From assembly GCA_023301335.1 (NCBI GenBank), contig JALZVA010000189.1, positions 1-41,467 of the forward strand: 41,467 nt of DNA, read 5' to 3'. A program made the position numbers and the translations under genes. The notes beneath the pieces were generated by a model, which was not told where the DNA came from, made no database searches, and worked only from the letters and a program-made list of their open reading frames with translations. Source of the DNA: Akkermansiaceae bacterium (GTDB taxonomy: Bacteria; Verrucomicrobiota; Verrucomicrobiia; Verrucomicrobiales; Akkermansiaceae). Positions 9,034 to 17,650 of this stretch are shown piece after piece (the first letter of the stretch is position 1; the number at the start of each line of letters is the position of its first letter).

Positions 9034-9444
9034 ATGAGCTTTCAACTAAACCAGCGCCTTGATCAAGGTGGGCACCTAATGGGTGAGATCGAAAACTGCC
9101 TTATCCTTCTAAAGAACAATTCTCACTACGTCTGGATGATTCTCGTTCCGAAAGTCTCTGCTGCGAAAGAAGACATCACCGATCTCAACACCGAGGAATG
9201 GGAGGCGATGAACCTTGCCACGAAGCAAGTGGCGGCTTTCATCCAATCTTATTTTTCTCCTGATAAAATCAACATCGGCAATATTGGGAATAGTGTGAGG
9301 CAGATGCACATCCATGTGGTCGGCCGTTTTGAGAGTGACCCAGCGTGGCCGGGAGTCGTCTGGGGAGCCGAGGAAAAAAGAGCCTACGACGAGGAAGTGG
9401 TGCACTCTATCAAATCCGCTTTTCTGACTTATTTTGCGAGCTAG
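9034..9444 (+). CDS. HIT domain protein (QxHxH subtype)
   Basis: Histidine-triad superfamily protein, about 136 aa, of the kind that hydrolyses or transfers nucleotides; the substrate is unknown. The triad reads QMHIHVVGR, with Gln in place of the first His. I remember the same change in a common proteobacterial HIT subfamily that also carries an AWPxxVWG C-terminal segment, and here DPAWPGVVWG follows, so this is probably a genuine subfamily trait and not a broken gene. The track's ATG at 8980 lies in the fumC terminator and would add a hydrophobic stretch (LFFFLNPLFFLF); the ATG at 9034, giving MSFQLNQRLDQ, is the better start. No partner gene is obvious. Confidence 0.88.
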   Translation: MSFQLNQRLDQGGHLMGEIENCLILLKNNSHYVWMILVPKVSAAKEDITDLNTEEWEAMNLATKQVAAFIQSYFSPDKINIGNIGNSVRQMHIHVVGRFESDPAWPGVVWGAEEKRAYDEEVVHSIKSAFLTYFAS

Positions 9445-9474
9445 CCCGCCTAATCCTACTCTACATTTCAAGGA

Positions 9475-9567
9475 ATGAGCTCGGCAGCCCACCTTTTTGA
9501 AATCCGATCTGTGATTAGTCTCTTAAAACACAAAAACACCCTTGCCCTTGAGAGCCTATTTCCCTAA
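9475..9567 (+). CDS. Possible 30-aa small ORF before kdsB
   Basis: ATG 9475 opens a 30-codon frame (MSSAAHLFEIRS..., ending LESLFP) that stops 18 bases before the kdsB GTG. AAGGA touches the ATG, which is too close for a normal ribosome site. It could be a leader peptide or chance; no family is recognised. Confidence 0.15.
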   Translation: MSSAAHLFEIRSVISLLKHKNTLALESLFP

Positions 9568-9585
9568 AGTTTCGCAGCTTGCGTT

Positions 9586-10344
9586 GTGAACATTTCCGAA
9601 TCTAAAAATCCTTTCGTTATTGGCATTATCCCAGCTCGCTGGGCTTCTACTCGCTTCCCCGGAAAGATGCTTCACCCGATTCATGGTAAGCCACTTATCC
9701 AACACGTCTGGGAACGTTGCCAAGCTTGTCAGAAGCTCGATAAGCTCGTCATCGCCACCGATTACGCAGAGGTGCAGGACACTGCTAAAGCATTTGGGGC
9801 TGAGACTGTCATGACTTCAGTCGATCACCTCTCAGGTACTGATCGCCTCGCAGAAGCCGTCACTCATTTCCCAGAAGCTACACAAATCATTAATATTCAA
9901 GGTGACGAGCCGATGATAGAGCCATCCCTGATCGATCAGCTGGCACAAACTCTACTCGACGAACCTGTGATCGGCATGGCAACCGCAGCGAATGCTTTTA
10001 CCGATCAAGCGCTCATTGAAGATCCAAATGTAGTCAAATGTGTCCTCAATAAAAAAGGCGAGGCTCTTTACTTTTCCCGTAGCCCCCTTCCCTTCCAAAG
10101 AAATTCTTCTCCAGATTTAACCTTACTCCGTCACAAAGGTATTTACGCCTACCAGCGAGAATTTTTAGAAACTTTTGTTACTTGGGAGCCCTCCCCGCTG
10201 GAACTAGCCGAAAGTTTAGAACAGCTCCGTGCACTGGAAAACGGAACCCGTATCAAAGTCCTGATCACCACAGATGAATCTGGAGGTATCGACACACTCG
10301 AACAAGCTCAGGCGCTCGAACATTTTCTTCAATCTAAAAACTAA
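9586..10344 (+). CDS. kdsB: 3-deoxy-manno-octulosonate cytidylyltransferase
   Basis: CMP-KDO synthetase: it couples KDO to CTP, giving the CMP-KDO that KDO transferases attach to lipid A, so it marks an LPS-bearing outer membrane. The opening GIIPARWASTRFPGK is the nucleotide-binding signature. NIQGDEPMIEP, the metal and ribose site, follows near residue 105, and YFSRSPLPFQR and HKGIYAYQREFL come later. At 252 aa it matches the family length. The start is GTG; a second Met does not occur before the signature. pyrG begins 11 bases after the stop, which makes sense because PyrG supplies the CTP that KdsB consumes. Confidence 0.96.
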   Translation: MNISESKNPFVIGIIPARWASTRFPGKMLHPIHGKPLIQHVWERCQACQKLDKLVIATDYAEVQDTAKAFGAETVMTSVDHLSGTDRLAEAVTHFPEATQIINIQGDEPMIEPSLIDQLAQTLLDEPVIGMATAANAFTDQALIEDPNVVKCVLNKKGEALYFSRSPLPFQRNSSPDLTLLRHKGIYAYQREFLETFVTWEPSPLELAESLEQLRALENGTRIKVLITTDESGGIDTLEQAQALEHFLQSKN

Positions 10345-10355
10345 TTTTAACATTC

Positions 10356-11966
10356 ATGGCTAATCCAACCAAATATATTTTCGTCACCGGTGGTGTTGTT
10401 TCATCACTGGGAAAGGGACTTGTCGCAGCGTCCCTAGGCACCTTACTGGAGCACAGAGGACTCGATGTCCTGATCCAAAAATTTGATCCCTATCTCAATG
10501 TTGATCCAGGAACTATGTCTCCTTATCAACACGGAGAGGTTTACGTCCTCGCAGACGGAGCGGAAACAGACCTCGACCTTGGACACTATGAACGCTTCAC
10601 AAATTGTGAATGTAGTAAACTCAACAATCTAACATCTGGTCAGGTTTTTGAGAATGTGATCCGTAATGAAAGACAAGGAAAGTACTTGGGGAAGACCGTT
10701 CAGTTCATCCCACACTGCACGGATGAAATTAAAGACCGCATTAGAAAAGTCACTTTAAGCTCCGACTCCGACGTGATCATCACAGAGATCGGCGGAACCA
10801 CTGGAGACATTGAAGGACATTTATTCCTCGAAGCTTTAAGACAGTTTGCCCTCGAGGTAGGAAAGGACAATGTCTGTTTTGTGCACGTGACTCTCCTTCC
10901 TTACATCGCTGCAGCAGGCGAAATCAAAACGAAGCCAACTCAACAGTCCGTGGCTAAGTTACGTGAAATCGGGATCATCCCAGATATCATCGTCTGTCGT
11001 ACTGAGCACGACTTAGATGAGGATAACAGAGCTAAGATCGCTATGTTCTGTAATGTTGAGCAAAAAAATGTAGTCGCCTTCCGCGATTGTGCACACACGA
11101 TTTACGAATGCCCACTAGATCTCCGAAGAGACAAGCTCGACCGTCTAGTGGCGGACAAGCTCGATCTCAACTCCGAGACACCTGACCTTGAAGAGTGGAG
11201 AAACTTCGTCGACAGAGTGGTGAACCCCACCTTTGAAGTGAATGTTGCCGTGGTTGGAAAATACATTGAACTCCAAGACGCATACAAATCTATTTACGAA
11301 TCCCTCACCCACGCTGGTGCAGCACACGACACAAAGGTAAACATCGTAAAGATCGATGCAGAAAAAATCGTCGAAGACGGTGCAGGTCTTCACCTCAAAG
11401 ACGTGCACGGTATTCTTATCCCTGGTGGGTTTGGCGACCGTGGAACGGAAGGGAAAATTCTTTCCGCCAAGTTCGCCCGTGAAAACGATGTGCCTTATTT
11501 TGGCATTTGCTTAGGCATGCAGATCGCCACCATTGAATTTGCTAGAAATGTGTGTCAACTCGACGACGCCAACTCCACTGAGTTTAATAAGCAAACTGCT
11601 CACCCTGTTATTTCTCTTCAAGAAGAGCAGCAAGGTGTGAAGGACATGGGAGCGACGATGCGACTCGGTGCGTCGGAGTCTACTGTTTACCCTAACACTA
11701 AAGCATTCGAACTCTATCAATCAGAACTCATCACCGAACGTCATCGCCACCGCTATGAGTTCAACCCGGACTACAAAGCACAGATTGAAGCAGCTGGACT
11801 TGTCATTAGCTCAGTTTCTGCAAAAGAAGGATTGGTTGAGATCGTAGAGATCACCGATCATCCCTTCTACATTGGAGCACAGTTCCACCCTGAATTCCAG
11901 TCGCGTCCGAATGCTCCTCATCCACTCTTCTCAGGATTCATCGCAGCATCTCTTAAGAACAAATAA
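10356..11966 (+). CDS. pyrG: CTP synthase
   Basis: Makes CTP from UTP, ATP and glutamine. The N-terminal amidoligase domain (about 1-270) opens with FVTGGVVSSLGKGL and has GGTTGDIEGHLFLEALRQ. The C-terminal class I glutamine amidotransferase domain has the nucleophile Cys in GICLGMQ and the catalytic HPEF near the end (QFHPEFQSRP). At 536 aa it is full length with no missing motif. The leader is A/T-rich with no Shine-Dalgarno sequence. It sits between kdsB and a RidA-like gene with short gaps (11 and 15 bases), suggesting one transcript. Confidence 0.98.
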   Translation: MANPTKYIFVTGGVVSSLGKGLVAASLGTLLEHRGLDVLIQKFDPYLNVDPGTMSPYQHGEVYVLADGAETDLDLGHYERFTNCECSKLNNLTSGQVFENVIRNERQGKYLGKTVQFIPHCTDEIKDRIRKVTLSSDSDVIITEIGGTTGDIEGHLFLEALRQFALEVGKDNVCFVHVTLLPYIAAAGEIKTKPTQQSVAKLREIGIIPDIIVCRTEHDLDEDNRAKIAMFCNVEQKNVVAFRDCAHTIYECPLDLRRDKLDRLVADKLDLNSETPDLEEWRNFVDRVVNPTFEVNVAVVGKYIELQDAYKSIYESLTHAGAAHDTKVNIVKIDAEKIVEDGAGLHLKDVHGILIPGGFGDRGTEGKILSAKFARENDVPYFGICLGMQIATIEFARNVCQLDDANSTEFNKQTAHPVISLQEEQQGVKDMGATMRLGASESTVYPNTKAFELYQSELITERHRHRYEFNPDYKAQIEAAGLVISSVSAKEGLVEIVEITDHPFYIGAQFHPEFQSRPNAPHPLFSGFIAASLKNK

Positions 11967-11981
11967 ATTTATTCCATCATC

Positions 11982-12440
11982 ATGTCTAACATCGAAAATA
12001 GAATCAACGCGCTTGGCTACACTCTGCCAGAAGCTCCCGCGCCAGCTGGCTCTTATGTCAACTGCGTCAGATCAGGAAACTTACTCTTCCTCGCTGGAGG
12101 TATCCCGCCACTAGAAGACACTTACAAAGGTAAGGTCCCCACTGATACTTCAGAAGCCACCGCTCAAGAAGCGGCTCGCCTCATCACGCTTAATCGCCTC
12201 GCCGTTGTTAAAGATGAGATTGGTGACCTTGATAAAGTTTCCCGTATCGTTACCGTCAATGGCTTCGTCAACTCTGAGCCAGATTTTTATAACCACCCAG
12301 CGATCATCAACGGATGCTCTGACCTGTTAGTGGAAATTTTTGGCGACAAGGGCGTGCACTCACGCACAGCTTTAGGAGCAGCAGCTCTGCCCCTCAATGT
12401 TTCCGTAGAAATTAACATGACCGTAGAAATCCAAGACTAA
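11982..12440 (+). CDS. RidA/YjgF-like protein
   Basis: Member of the RidA/YjgF/UK114 superfamily, trimeric proteins; canonical members hydrolyse reactive enamine/imine intermediates. At 152 aa it is longer than canonical RidA (about 128 aa). The opening RINALGYTLPEAPAPAGSY, the central DLDKVSRIVTVNGFVN and the conserved Arg in HSRTALGAAALPLN match the subgroup sometimes described as chorismate mutase-like YjgF proteins, whose enzymatic role is not firmly settled. The stop codon overlaps the ATG of the following cyclophilin gene by one base, so they are translationally coupled. Confidence 0.88.
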   Translation: MSNIENRINALGYTLPEAPAPAGSYVNCVRSGNLLFLAGGIPPLEDTYKGKVPTDTSEATAQEAARLITLNRLAVVKDEIGDLDKVSRIVTVNGFVNSEPDFYNHPAIINGCSDLLVEIFGDKGVHSRTALGAAALPLNVSVEINMTVEIQD

Positions 12441-13087
12441 TGCACAAGCTTATCCTATTCCTCGTATCCGCTTTTTATCTCTGTTTGGCCTCCTGTGGAG
12501 CCGAGCCTTCAACACAACAAGCAGATGTAAAGCAACTCGAAGATATCACTGCTACCATTCACACCAATGATGGCGATATCGAAATCCTTCTCTATGCGTC
12601 AAAAACACCTGTCACTGTGGCAAATTTCGTCACCTTAGCAGAGCGAGGGTTCTGGGAAGGATCAAACTTCCACCGCATTGTGCAGGGGTTCGTCTCACAA
12701 GGGGGTAAGCACAAAGCTGGTAGTCCTTCTCCTGGCTACACGATTCGTAATGAGACTTATACTGAGAACCCAGGCATCGCTGGGCTCACGCATAGCAAAG
12801 CGGGTATGCTAAGCATGGCTAGACAGCCTGCTAACCATACCAATGGCTGCCAATGGTATATCACCCATGCTGCCACAGGTCACCTTGATGGAGCTTACAC
12901 GGTGTTTGGAGAAGTTACTAAGGGTCTTGAAATAGCACTTAAACTGAGACAGGGAACACTCATCAAGGATGTGAAGATCACCTCAGATTCGGCTCCTATC
13001 AAGGCCGCTTACAAAGCACAGATTGCCACTTGGAATACCACACTTGATGCGAAATTCGATGACCTCAGAAAGGTTGAAAAGGAATAG
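12440..13087 (+). CDS. Cyclophilin-type peptidyl-prolyl isomerase lipoprotein
   Basis: Peptidyl-prolyl cis-trans isomerase anchored by lipid. The signal peptide ends in a lipobox (LASC, Cys about residue 19), so the enzyme should be tethered to the inner or outer membrane and face the periplasm. The cyclophilin fold covers about residues 40-185, with FHRIVQGFVSQGG (catalytic Arg), a MARQPANHTNGCQWYI core and the DGAYTVFGEV strand. The W usually important for cyclosporin binding is not evident, as in many bacterial members. It would help fold exported envelope proteins, which fits the OM-biogenesis genes nearby. It is coupled to the RidA-like gene by a TAATG overlap. Confidence 0.92.
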   Translation: MHKLILFLVSAFYLCLASCGAEPSTQQADVKQLEDITATIHTNDGDIEILLYASKTPVTVANFVTLAERGFWEGSNFHRIVQGFVSQGGKHKAGSPSPGYTIRNETYTENPGIAGLTHSKAGMLSMARQPANHTNGCQWYITHAATGHLDGAYTVFGEVTKGLEIALKLRQGTLIKDVKITSDSAPIKAAYKAQIATWNTTLDAKFDDLRKVEKE

Positions 13088-13117
13088 GTAGAGCTCTTCC
13101 TCTAACATTTTTCTCAC

Positions 13118-13831
13118 ATGCTTCCGACTCTTATCATTTTGTTTGCCTTCCTGTTAGGATCAATTCCTTTCGGGCTCCTCATTGCTAAATCGCAAGGGAT
13201 TAATATCCGTGAACATGGATCTGGTAATATTGGGGCCACTAATGTGCTCCGAGTCGTCGGGAAAAAATTTGGCATCTCTTGCTTCTTCTTAGATTTTTTT
13301 AAGGGCTTCATTCCCGTTCTTCTGAGTATTAATTTAATCTCTTTTGAAGGACACTCCGCCATCATTCCCTTGGCACTTTTAAATGACTTTGGGGTGACTT
13401 TAGATTCACGAATGAATGTGCAGGTGCTACACATCCTCACAGCTCTCTGCTCTATCCTGGGACATAACTACTCTCCTTGGGTAGGCTTCAAAGGAGGAAA
13501 AGGGATAGCCACTTCTGCGGGGGCCTTAATCCCTTTAGCACCTTTTGGTGTTCTAGCATTGCTAGTTGTTTGGTTTCTCACCTTCCAGATCACACGCTAC
13601 GTTTCGCTAGCGAGTATTGTTGCTGCGGCTGCACTCCCCCTAATGATTTTATTTGGTTCTTGGAAGCATGGGAAGTTTCCCAATGGCGACTGGAATCAAC
13701 CGCTCTTCATTTTCTCTCTCTTCATTGCTGTGATGGCAATTTGGAAACACCGATCTAACATTAAAAATCTTCTTAACGGCAGCGAAAGCAAATTTATCAG
13801 AAAGGAAAAAAATGGGCCAAAAAGCACATAA
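13118..13831 (+). CDS. plsY: Acyl-phosphate:glycerol-3-phosphate acyltransferase
   Basis: Integral membrane enzyme adding the first acyl chain to glycerol-3-phosphate from acyl-phosphate in phospholipid synthesis. Conserved PlsY blocks are all present: GSIPFGLLIAK, the serine-containing loop HGSGNIGATNVLR, and the glycine-rich loop FKGGKGIATSAG. At 237 aa it is longer than typical PlsY (about 200 aa), mainly through an insertion of some 25 residues around DFGVTLDSRMNVQ between the first two blocks. The leader is pyrimidine-rich without a Shine-Dalgarno sequence. It overlaps gpsA by 20 bases, and GpsA supplies its substrate. Confidence 0.95.
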   Translation: MLPTLIILFAFLLGSIPFGLLIAKSQGINIREHGSGNIGATNVLRVVGKKFGISCFFLDFFKGFIPVLLSINLISFEGHSAIIPLALLNDFGVTLDSRMNVQVLHILTALCSILGHNYSPWVGFKGGKGIATSAGALIPLAPFGVLALLVVWFLTFQITRYVSLASIVAAAALPLMILFGSWKHGKFPNGDWNQPLFIFSLFIAVMAIWKHRSNIKNLLNGSESKFIRKEKNGPKST

Positions 13832-14819
13832 AAAAGCCTGTGTCATTGGGTCTGGCTCATGGGGAACCGCACTCGCTATCATTCTCTCAGAACACTTCGA
13901 GGAGGTTCTTATTCTTGCGCGATCAAGCGATAAGATAGAGGAAATCAACACCTATTCCACTAACTCCCACTACCTCCCCGGCACGAAGCTTCCTGAAAAC
14001 ATCAGTGCTTCCACGGCGTTTTCGGCGTTAGCAGACGCTGCACTTATCCTTGCCGTGGTTCCCACCTCTGCGATGCGCGCCACGGCTCAGCAAATGAGTG
14101 CCATTGAGATTCCTCCTTCTACTCCAATCGTCACCTGCTCAAAGGGGATCGAACGTGGAACTGGAGAGCGCATGAGCCAAATTCTTTCCGAATTTTTCCC
14201 CTCTAACCCTATTGCTGTCCACTCAGGTCCCACACACGCAGAAGAGGTCTCGAAAGGTCTCGCCACATGTGCCGTAGTCGCCTGTGTAAAAGCAGATACT
14301 CTTCCTTTTTTACAAGAAGTCTTTACGACCTCTTATTGCCGTATTTACACCAACGAAGACATCGCAGGGATAGAACTAGGGGGAGCGCTCAAGAATGTAT
14401 TCGCTCTAGCAGCGGGGATGTGCTCAGGTTTAGGTCTAGGAGATAATGCTCTCGCTGCCTTGGTCACACGAGGGCTAACAGAAATGACTCGACTCGGCGT
14501 AGCTCTGGGAGGAAAGCCTGAGACTTTTTCCGGCCTTTCTGGTCTCGGGGATCTCATGGTGACATGCTACTCACCTCACAGCCGTAATAACCGTGTCGGA
14601 GTCGCTATAGGAAAAGGAGCGACCTGTGAAGAAGCATGCGAAGCTTTAGGGATGATTGCTGAAGGAGTCCCTAACACCTTGTCGATTTACGAATCTGCAT
14701 GTGAAGTGAATGAGGAAACTCCCATCATCGACCAAGTCTTTAAGGTGCTTTATGAAGACAAACCGGTAGCCGAAGCTTTAGCCGAGCTTTTAGGAAGAGC
14801 TCCGAAGCCAGAAGTATAA
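13812..14819 (+). CDS. gpsA: NAD(P)-dependent glycerol-3-phosphate dehydrogenase
   Basis: Reduces dihydroxyacetone phosphate to sn-glycerol-3-phosphate, the phospholipid backbone. The Rossmann loop is IGSGSWGTALA near residues 12-22. The catalytic region includes ELGGALKNVFALAAG, the Lys being the family's active-site base, then GLGDLMVTCYSPHSRNN with the substrate-binding Arg/Asn. At 335 aa it is full length. An AAAGGA six bases before the ATG, inside the end of plsY, is one of the few good ribosome sites here. The overlap with plsY and the rex gene 41 bases downstream form a lipid/redox unit. Confidence 0.97.
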   Translation: MGQKAHKKACVIGSGSWGTALAIILSEHFEEVLILARSSDKIEEINTYSTNSHYLPGTKLPENISASTAFSALADAALILAVVPTSAMRATAQQMSAIEIPPSTPIVTCSKGIERGTGERMSQILSEFFPSNPIAVHSGPTHAEEVSKGLATCAVVACVKADTLPFLQEVFTTSYCRIYTNEDIAGIELGGALKNVFALAAGMCSGLGLGDNALAALVTRGLTEMTRLGVALGGKPETFSGLSGLGDLMVTCYSPHSRNNRVGVAIGKGATCEEACEALGMIAEGVPNTLSIYESACEVNEETPIIDQVFKVLYEDKPVAEALAELLGRAPKPEV

Positions 14820-14860
14820 TAAACTCCCCACCTAACAGATACCGTAGAAGCTAAACAAAC

Positions 14861-15484
14861 GTGGAAAAACAAGACATCCCCAGCCCAGTCGTTTATCGAC
14901 TCTCTATCTACAACCGTTGTTTGAAGCGTCTCATTGCCTCAAACAAAGAAACGATTCGTTCAGAGGGCTTGGCGACTATGGCCAATGTGAAGCCGTCGCA
15001 ACTCAGAAAAGATCTTTCTTACATTGGACAGGTCGGCACACGGGGTCTAGGCTATACGGTCACCACTCTCTATAAATCGATTCACGAAATCGTAGGACGT
15101 GAGCAATTTCAAAAAGTCATTCTCGTGGGTGCAGGGAACCTCGGACGAGCTTTACTCCGCTATGACGGTTTCCAAAAAGAAGGCTTTGAAGTCATGGCGG
15201 CATTCGACACATCTCCCGAAGTGGTAAAAAACATCTCTTTGCCTTGTCCTGTCTACAGTGACTCCGAACTCACAAATTTCATTGAAAAAGAGGAGGTTAA
15301 AATGGCCATCCTCTGTGTCCCAGGAGAGCATGGTCAGCATGTAACGAATCGCATGATCGACGCAGGCATCACTGGTATTCTTAACTTCTCTCCTGTTATT
15401 CTCAAAGTGCCAGAAGAGATCTTAGTCAACAATGTGGATCTTGCTGCCGAGTTAGAAAACTTAAGTTACTTTATTAATAAATAA
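14861..15484 (+). CDS. rex: Redox-sensing transcriptional repressor Rex
   Basis: Dimeric repressor that reads the NADH/NAD+ ratio and releases DNA when NADH binds. The N-terminal winged helix (about 1-75) carries the Rex hallmark QLRKDLSYIGQVGTRGLGY. The Rossmann domain follows with VGAGNLGRALLRY near residues 89-101. At 207 aa it is typical. The start is GTG. The gene follows gpsA, an NAD(P)H-using enzyme, and precedes lptG by 15 bases. I found no convincing Rex operator (TTGTGAA-N4-TTCACAA) in the window, so its targets, probably fermentation or respiration genes, lie elsewhere. Confidence 0.95.
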   Translation: MEKQDIPSPVVYRLSIYNRCLKRLIASNKETIRSEGLATMANVKPSQLRKDLSYIGQVGTRGLGYTVTTLYKSIHEIVGREQFQKVILVGAGNLGRALLRYDGFQKEGFEVMAAFDTSPEVVKNISLPCPVYSDSELTNFIEKEEVKMAILCVPGEHGQHVTNRMIDAGITGILNFSPVILKVPEEILVNNVDLAAELENLSYFINK

Positions 15485-15499
15485 AAGAACCGCTTCCGC

Positions 15500-16852
15500 A
15501 TGCCATTTCTAAAAAAATTCTGGATCCCTTTTACCCTTCTCATCTTAGGGGCAGGAGTCGCATGTATTTTAGCTCCCTTAGAGCAGCTCCGTGTTAACGA
15601 GCACCTGCTTGGCTTCCCAGATGAAAGTCATCAAGCACATGGAGTCAGGCCTCTTTTAGTTATCGCTCTCTGCCTTCTTCCATTTCTAGCTTCTACCATC
15701 TACACCTTTGCCAGTACTATAGACCGTTACTTAACGAGACAATTTCTCCGCTGCTTCTCTATCTGTTTCTTAGCCTTTCTTGCGATGCTTTTTTTAATGG
15801 AAATGCAAAACCACGCCGACAAGCTCAATCAGGCAGCTCTCAGTGAAATTTTTCATTTTTATCTTATTCAGATTCCTGGATTACTGATGATGATCATCCC
15901 CTATTCCTTAATGCTCTCTCTCCTTTGGTGTCTAGGTAACATGTCTAAATCACAGGAGATCGTCTCTATGATTCAAAGTGGTCGCAGTCTAAGTCGAATC
16001 ATGCTTCCCTTCATCGTTGCTGGGCTTTTTTTATCCCTAGCTACAGGGGTTTTCAGTTATCATTGGGCTCCATACGCCGAAGGTTATAAGCGTTCGATGC
16101 TGAAAGCTTTACGCGGAGAACCCAATACCGCAGCTGAGAATGTAGGCTATGGCGATCCTAAACTCAGGCGCCTCTGGACAGTTGGAAGGTTCCCTCGACA
16201 TTTTGCCAAAGGTGAGCCACTCGAACACCTCACGGTAACTCAAACCACCGAGGCAAAAAACATTTCAGAAAGAATCGTCTGTGAGTCCGCCACATGGGAT
16301 AAAGAGCAATCTCTCTGGCTGTTTAAAAATGCTATTCATTGGCGGTATGCAAATGATGCAGGGGAGCCCCTTTCTATTCCTGAGGCGACGACCCACGATG
16401 AAATCACCCGTGACTACACCGAGACCCCCTGGCAAATCATCCGCCCAGGTCTCAAACCTGAGCAGCTCGGCATTCCGGAACTTTCTTCATGGATTCAAAA
16501 CAACCCAGATCATCCCCTCTCCTTCAAGCGCGCTTATCGCACCTGGTGGCACTTCCGCTGGGCTCAACCTGTTATCTGTCTCGTGATCGTTTTTCTCGCG
16601 GCTCCACTCGGTATTTCTTTTTCTAGGCGTGGCCCAGGAGGAGGCGTAGCCGTTGCTATTTTTCTCTCTGCGATCATGCTCTTCTGCTCAGAAGTGTTTC
16701 CTACTTTAGGGGAGTCTGGGCATCTTCCCCCCATCCTAGCAGCGTGGATGACTAACCTTATATTCATCCTTGTTGCCCTTGTGCTTTTCTACAGAAGAGC
16801 CTCTGGAAGACCTATCTACCAGACCTTTAAAAAAATGTTTCCTAGTCATTGA
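15500..16852 (+). CDS. lptG: LptG/LptF-type LPS export permease with N-terminal extension
   Basis: Transmembrane half of the LptB2FG ABC exporter that extracts LPS from the inner membrane and feeds it to the periplasmic bridge. The family core starts near residue 73 (STIDRYLTRQFLRCF), has the coupling-helix region NMSKSQEIVSMIQSGRS, a large periplasmic beta-jellyroll domain (about 200-350, including ESATWDKEQSLWLFKNA) and three C-terminal membrane segments. Residues 1-70 are extra and hold about two further hydrophobic segments, giving a likely eight instead of six helices and 450 aa instead of about 360. The LptG rather than LptF label rests on the DRYLTRQF opening and jellyroll sequence; the other permease lies at 20967. 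Confidence 0.82.
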   Translation: MPFLKKFWIPFTLLILGAGVACILAPLEQLRVNEHLLGFPDESHQAHGVRPLLVIALCLLPFLASTIYTFASTIDRYLTRQFLRCFSICFLAFLAMLFLMEMQNHADKLNQAALSEIFHFYLIQIPGLLMMIIPYSLMLSLLWCLGNMSKSQEIVSMIQSGRSLSRIMLPFIVAGLFLSLATGVFSYHWAPYAEGYKRSMLKALRGEPNTAAENVGYGDPKLRRLWTVGRFPRHFAKGEPLEHLTVTQTTEAKNISERIVCESATWDKEQSLWLFKNAIHWRYANDAGEPLSIPEATTHDEITRDYTETPWQIIRPGLKPEQLGIPELSSWIQNNPDHPLSFKRAYRTWWHFRWAQPVICLVIVFLAAPLGISFSRRGPGGGVAVAIFLSAIMLFCSEVFPTLGESGHLPPILAAWMTNLIFILVALVLFYRRASGRPIYQTFKKMFPSH

Positions 16853-16990
16853 GAATCTCTCACTCTCATCATCTAAATACTTGGATCAAGTAAACGACCT
16901 CGTCATTTTTATAGTAAAGGTTTTTGAAACGCATCTTTCATCTTCAGAGGAAGCTTGCAGTTAAGGTGCATTTCTTCTACCACTCAAGAC

Positions 16991-17644
16991 ATGCGCTACA
17001 AAGCTATTATATGGGACTTAGACGGAACTCTTGTGGACTCCTTACCTGGTATTGAACAATCCGCAAATGCGGCACTAGCTGAGCACGGCTATCCCACACA
17101 CTCTCCCGCAGCTATTCGTAGCTACATTGGTGACGGCTCATGGATGCTCCTCAGACGGGCTGTCCCTGAAGTGAGTGACCTAGTGATTGATCAGATCACC
17201 GAGTCATTTAAAAAATATTATTCCGCACAGTGGAAAGCCGGCACAAAAATCTTCCCTTCTATTCCTGAGCTTTTGGAACAATGTGCGGCCTCTGGCATCA
17301 AACTCTCTATCCTTTCTAATAAACCTCACCCGTTTACCACGGAAATAGTTTCAGATATTTTTTCCTCTATCCCATTTGACATCGTCATGGGGCTGCAAGA
17401 TGGAATAGAACAAAAACCATCACCAGCTGGCACCCTTAAGTGTATTGAAAACTTCCAATGCTCGGCTAATGAAGTGTTATTCATCGGGGACTCTACCGTC
17501 GACCTGCAGACAGCTAAAGCGGCGGGCACAGCAAGCGCTGCTGTCACATGGGGCTACCACGACATCCAAGCACTTCAGCAAGAAGGATCGGATTATTTAG
17601 CCACTAGCGTAACAGAACTAAAAAAAATCATCTTTTCTTCCTAA
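16991..17644 (+). CDS. gph: HAD-superfamily phosphatase, phosphoglycolate phosphatase-like
   Basis: HAD hydrolase, about 217 aa. Motif I is WDLDGTLVDSLPG with nucleophile Asp near residue 8, motif II is LSILSNKPH, the conserved Lys lies in EQKPSPAG and motif IV is FIGDSTVDLQTAKAAG. The all-helical cap after motif I and the overall form match Gph/PGP enzymes that remove phosphoglycolate, but substrate is inferred and related beta-phosphoglucomutases or pyrophosphatases are possible. The track begins at a TTG 12 codons upstream; the ATG giving MRYKAIIWD fits the family start much better. tatD follows after 6 bases. Confidence 0.85.
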   Translation: MRYKAIIWDLDGTLVDSLPGIEQSANAALAEHGYPTHSPAAIRSYIGDGSWMLLRRAVPEVSDLVIDQITESFKKYYSAQWKAGTKIFPSIPELLEQCAASGIKLSILSNKPHPFTTEIVSDIFSSIPFDIVMGLQDGIEQKPSPAGTLKCIENFQCSANEVLFIGDSTVDLQTAKAAGTASAAVTWGYHDIQALQQEGSDYLATSVTELKKIIFSS

Positions 17645-17650
17645 GCCTCG

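Noticed and set aside
9584-9601. Rex-operator-like TTGTGAACATTTCCGAA at the kdsB start
   Set aside because: Only the left half matches TTGTGAA; the right half is not TTCACAA and the site overlaps the start codon.
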